A stretch of 5,911 nucleotides of DNA from Nitrococcus sp. (GTDB taxonomy: Bacteria; Pseudomonadota; Gammaproteobacteria; Nitrococcales; Nitrococcaceae). The notes beneath the pieces are model-generated. The model did no database searches. It worked only from the letters and a program-made list of their open reading frames with translations, and was not told the DNA's origin. Of this stretch, positions 4,964 to 5,911 are shown one piece after another (within the stretch, counting starts at the first letter, position 1; each line of letters opens with the position of its first letter). The translations under genes were made by a program, and so were the position numbers. Location of the stretch: NCBI GenBank assembly GCA_030452365.1, contig JAKDMK010000169.1, forward strand, positions 1 to 5,911, written 5' to 3'.

Positions 4964-4992
4964 AAGCCCCCGGCGATCCGGGGGCTTTCTAT
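4964..4992 (+). terminator. Intrinsic terminator after the lipoprotein gene
   Basis: AAGCCCCCGG (4964-4973) pairs perfectly with CCGGGGGCTT (4978-4987) around a CGAT loop, giving a 10-bp GC-rich stem followed by the T-rich TTTCTATT. It closes the lipoprotein transcript and separates it from the glycosyltransferase. Confidence 0.92.
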
Positions 4993-5034
4993 TAATCGCC
5001 GGCCAGGCATGTAGATGTCGTCGATATCAAGCTG

Positions 5035-5048
5035 CACCACGAGTGGTG
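5035..5048. promoter_or_regulatory. Perfect dyad before the glycosyltransferase gene
   Basis: CACCAC (5035-5040) and GTGGTG (5043-5048) are separated by 2 nt. That is too tight for a stable hairpin loop but suits a dimeric DNA-binding protein. It lies about 20 nt ahead of ATG 5069, within the space between the terminator and the start. Its role is inferred only. Confidence 0.3.
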
Positions 5049-5068
5049 GATTGAGGAGCCGTGGAGCA

Positions 5069-5911
5069 ATGCCTAATAACAAGGATGGCAGGAAAGCTAT
5101 TGGTGCTGTGATCATTCCTACATACATGCCGCAAATGCATTCACTTGATCGCCTTGAAGCAGTGCTAGAAACATTGACGCCAATATTGACGCCAATTGTT
5201 TGCCGTGTGATTGTCGTCGCTCAAGCTGAGCCAGATCTCCTTCTAACTTTCCGATCCTTAGCTGAAAGTCGTGGCATTGAAACACTGGAGTTTTCGCAGC
5301 GGCGTGGGAAGTGGCCGGCATTTGCTGCGGGGCTGAAGCTGCTATCTGGAGAGGAAGACTGGATTGTAGTCTTAGATGGCGATGGGGCATTCTCAGGAAC
5401 CGAGATTCCCTCATTGGTCGTGCCGATAGTGGAAGGCGTCGCTGATCATGTCATTGGCCAGCGAGATTTGGTGAGATTGAGTGCAAGAGATCAGATTACG
5501 AGTAATTCGCGCTTGTATGTAGAGGCATTCTTCAACACCGTTGCCTTATTGTTATTGGGGATTGCTGATGCACCAGCTTTCCACCGCTTTGATATTCAGA
5601 GTGGGCTGCATGCCTTCTCTGCGGCAAGGTGCAAAAATATCGCTTTGGACAAACTACCCTTTTACGGTGGCGAATTGTTTCTTTTCATGGAGACGATGTG
5701 TAGTGGAGGGAGAGTAGTTTCGGTTCCTGTAACCACGCAGGAGAATCCTCTATCAGGTTATTTACTTACCGAAGTAATCGATCATCTGCTGGCGCTGCAT
5801 TGGTTTGCGACTGCGTCGGATGATGTATTTGCAAAGGCGCTAGATATCGCGCCCTGCCTTTACCAGTCGTGGATTATCGATGCTGAGAGTTTCCGCCAGG
5901 AAATTCGCATC
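5069..5911 (+). CDS. GT-A fold glycosyltransferase, family 2-like (partial, runs off the right edge)
   Basis: The frame is open from ATG 5069 to the window end, giving 281 residues without a stop. AVIIPTYM (13-20) is the first nucleotide-binding strand of GT2-type enzymes. RRGKWPAFAAGL (78-89) is the usual K..A...G segment, and WIVVLDGDGAFS (98-109) carries the DxD-type metal/nucleotide-sugar motif (Asp103, Asp105). IGQRD (129-133) and FDIQSGLHAF (174-183) resemble the later G.R and D..SG motifs of dolichyl-phosphate-mannose-synthase-like members. The substrate cannot be told; polysaccharide, lipid-linked sugar or surface glycan synthesis is likely. GGAG and GAGGAG lie just before ATG 5069; an in-frame ATG at 5015 would add 18 residues with a poorer binding site. 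Codons such as TTA, ATA, AGA and GTA are common, unlike the GC-rich genes to the left, suggesting transfer, as is frequent for surface-glycan loci. Confidence 0.88.
   Translation, partial: MPNNKDGRKAIGAVIIPTYMPQMHSLDRLEAVLETLTPILTPIVCRVIVVAQAEPDLLLTFRSLAESRGIETLEFSQRRGKWPAFAAGLKLLSGEEDWIVVLDGDGAFSGTEIPSLVVPIVEGVADHVIGQRDLVRLSARDQITSNSRLYVEAFFNTVALLLLGIADAPAFHRFDIQSGLHAFSAARCKNIALDKLPFYGGELFLFMETMCSGGRVVSVPVTTQENPLSGYLLTEVIDHLLALHWFATASDDVFAKALDIAPCLYQSWIIDAESFRQEIRI
5173..5196 (+). repeat. 12-bp perfect tandem duplication inside the glycosyltransferase gene
   Basis: ATTGACGCCAAT occurs twice back to back (5173-5184 and 5185-5196). It is in frame and encodes LTPILTPI (residues 36-43). It is probably a recent slippage duplication near the end of the first helix, before the second beta strand. 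Confidence 0.85.

Noticed and set aside
5118..5414. 98-codon minus-strand open frame within the glycosyltransferase region
   Set aside because: Antisense to the continuous 281-codon frame that carries clear glycosyltransferase motifs.

Overview
The window looks like a moderately GC-rich gammaproteobacterial chromosome. The best evidence for that is a recognisable rnk gene (3390-3803), a HIBCH-type acyl-CoA hydrolase at the left edge, a REP-like palindrome and a remnant of a REP-associated transposase. I cannot name the genus from sequence alone.

Layout. 1-518 (minus) is the N-terminal part of a 3-hydroxyisobutyryl-CoA hydrolase/enoyl-CoA hydratase family gene that runs off the left edge. 519-931 holds no gene I can support. 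932-1249 (plus) carries a short YgiT-type zinc-finger protein and a 31-codon ORF directly behind it. 1286-1855 (minus) is a HigBA-like toxin-antitoxin operon: the antitoxin is intact, the toxin is broken by an internal deletion and a 2-base insertion, and a palindromic operator candidate lies just upstream. 1964-2131 (minus) is the C-terminal helix-turn-helix remnant of a RAYT-like transposase. 2272-2832 (plus) is a Uma2-family (DUF820) nuclease. 2948-3259 (plus) is a small conserved-looking hypothetical protein, followed by a long hairpin and rnk. After rnk come a REP-like palindrome, a gene-poor stretch, and a PIN-domain (VapC-like) gene that has lost its middle (4121-4351). 4647-4859 (plus) is a 70-aa lipoprotein with an excellent ribosome binding site, closed by a strong intrinsic terminator (4964-4992). 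5069 to the right edge is an AT-richer glycosyltransferase that is cut by the window end.

How it fits together. The core-like genes (HIBCH, rnk and probably the lipoprotein) are separated by a patch of decaying accessory modules: an antitoxin-type zinc finger without its toxin, a toxin broken beside an intact antitoxin, a PIN toxin with its centre deleted, and a transposase tail. This reads as a site where toxin-antitoxin modules land and then erode, toxin first, with some antitoxins still open. I see no CRISPR array, tRNA, rRNA, integrase or intact mobile element. I do not see a convincing complete novel system. The most unusual items are the repeated toxin-side decay and the long hairpin in front of rnk.
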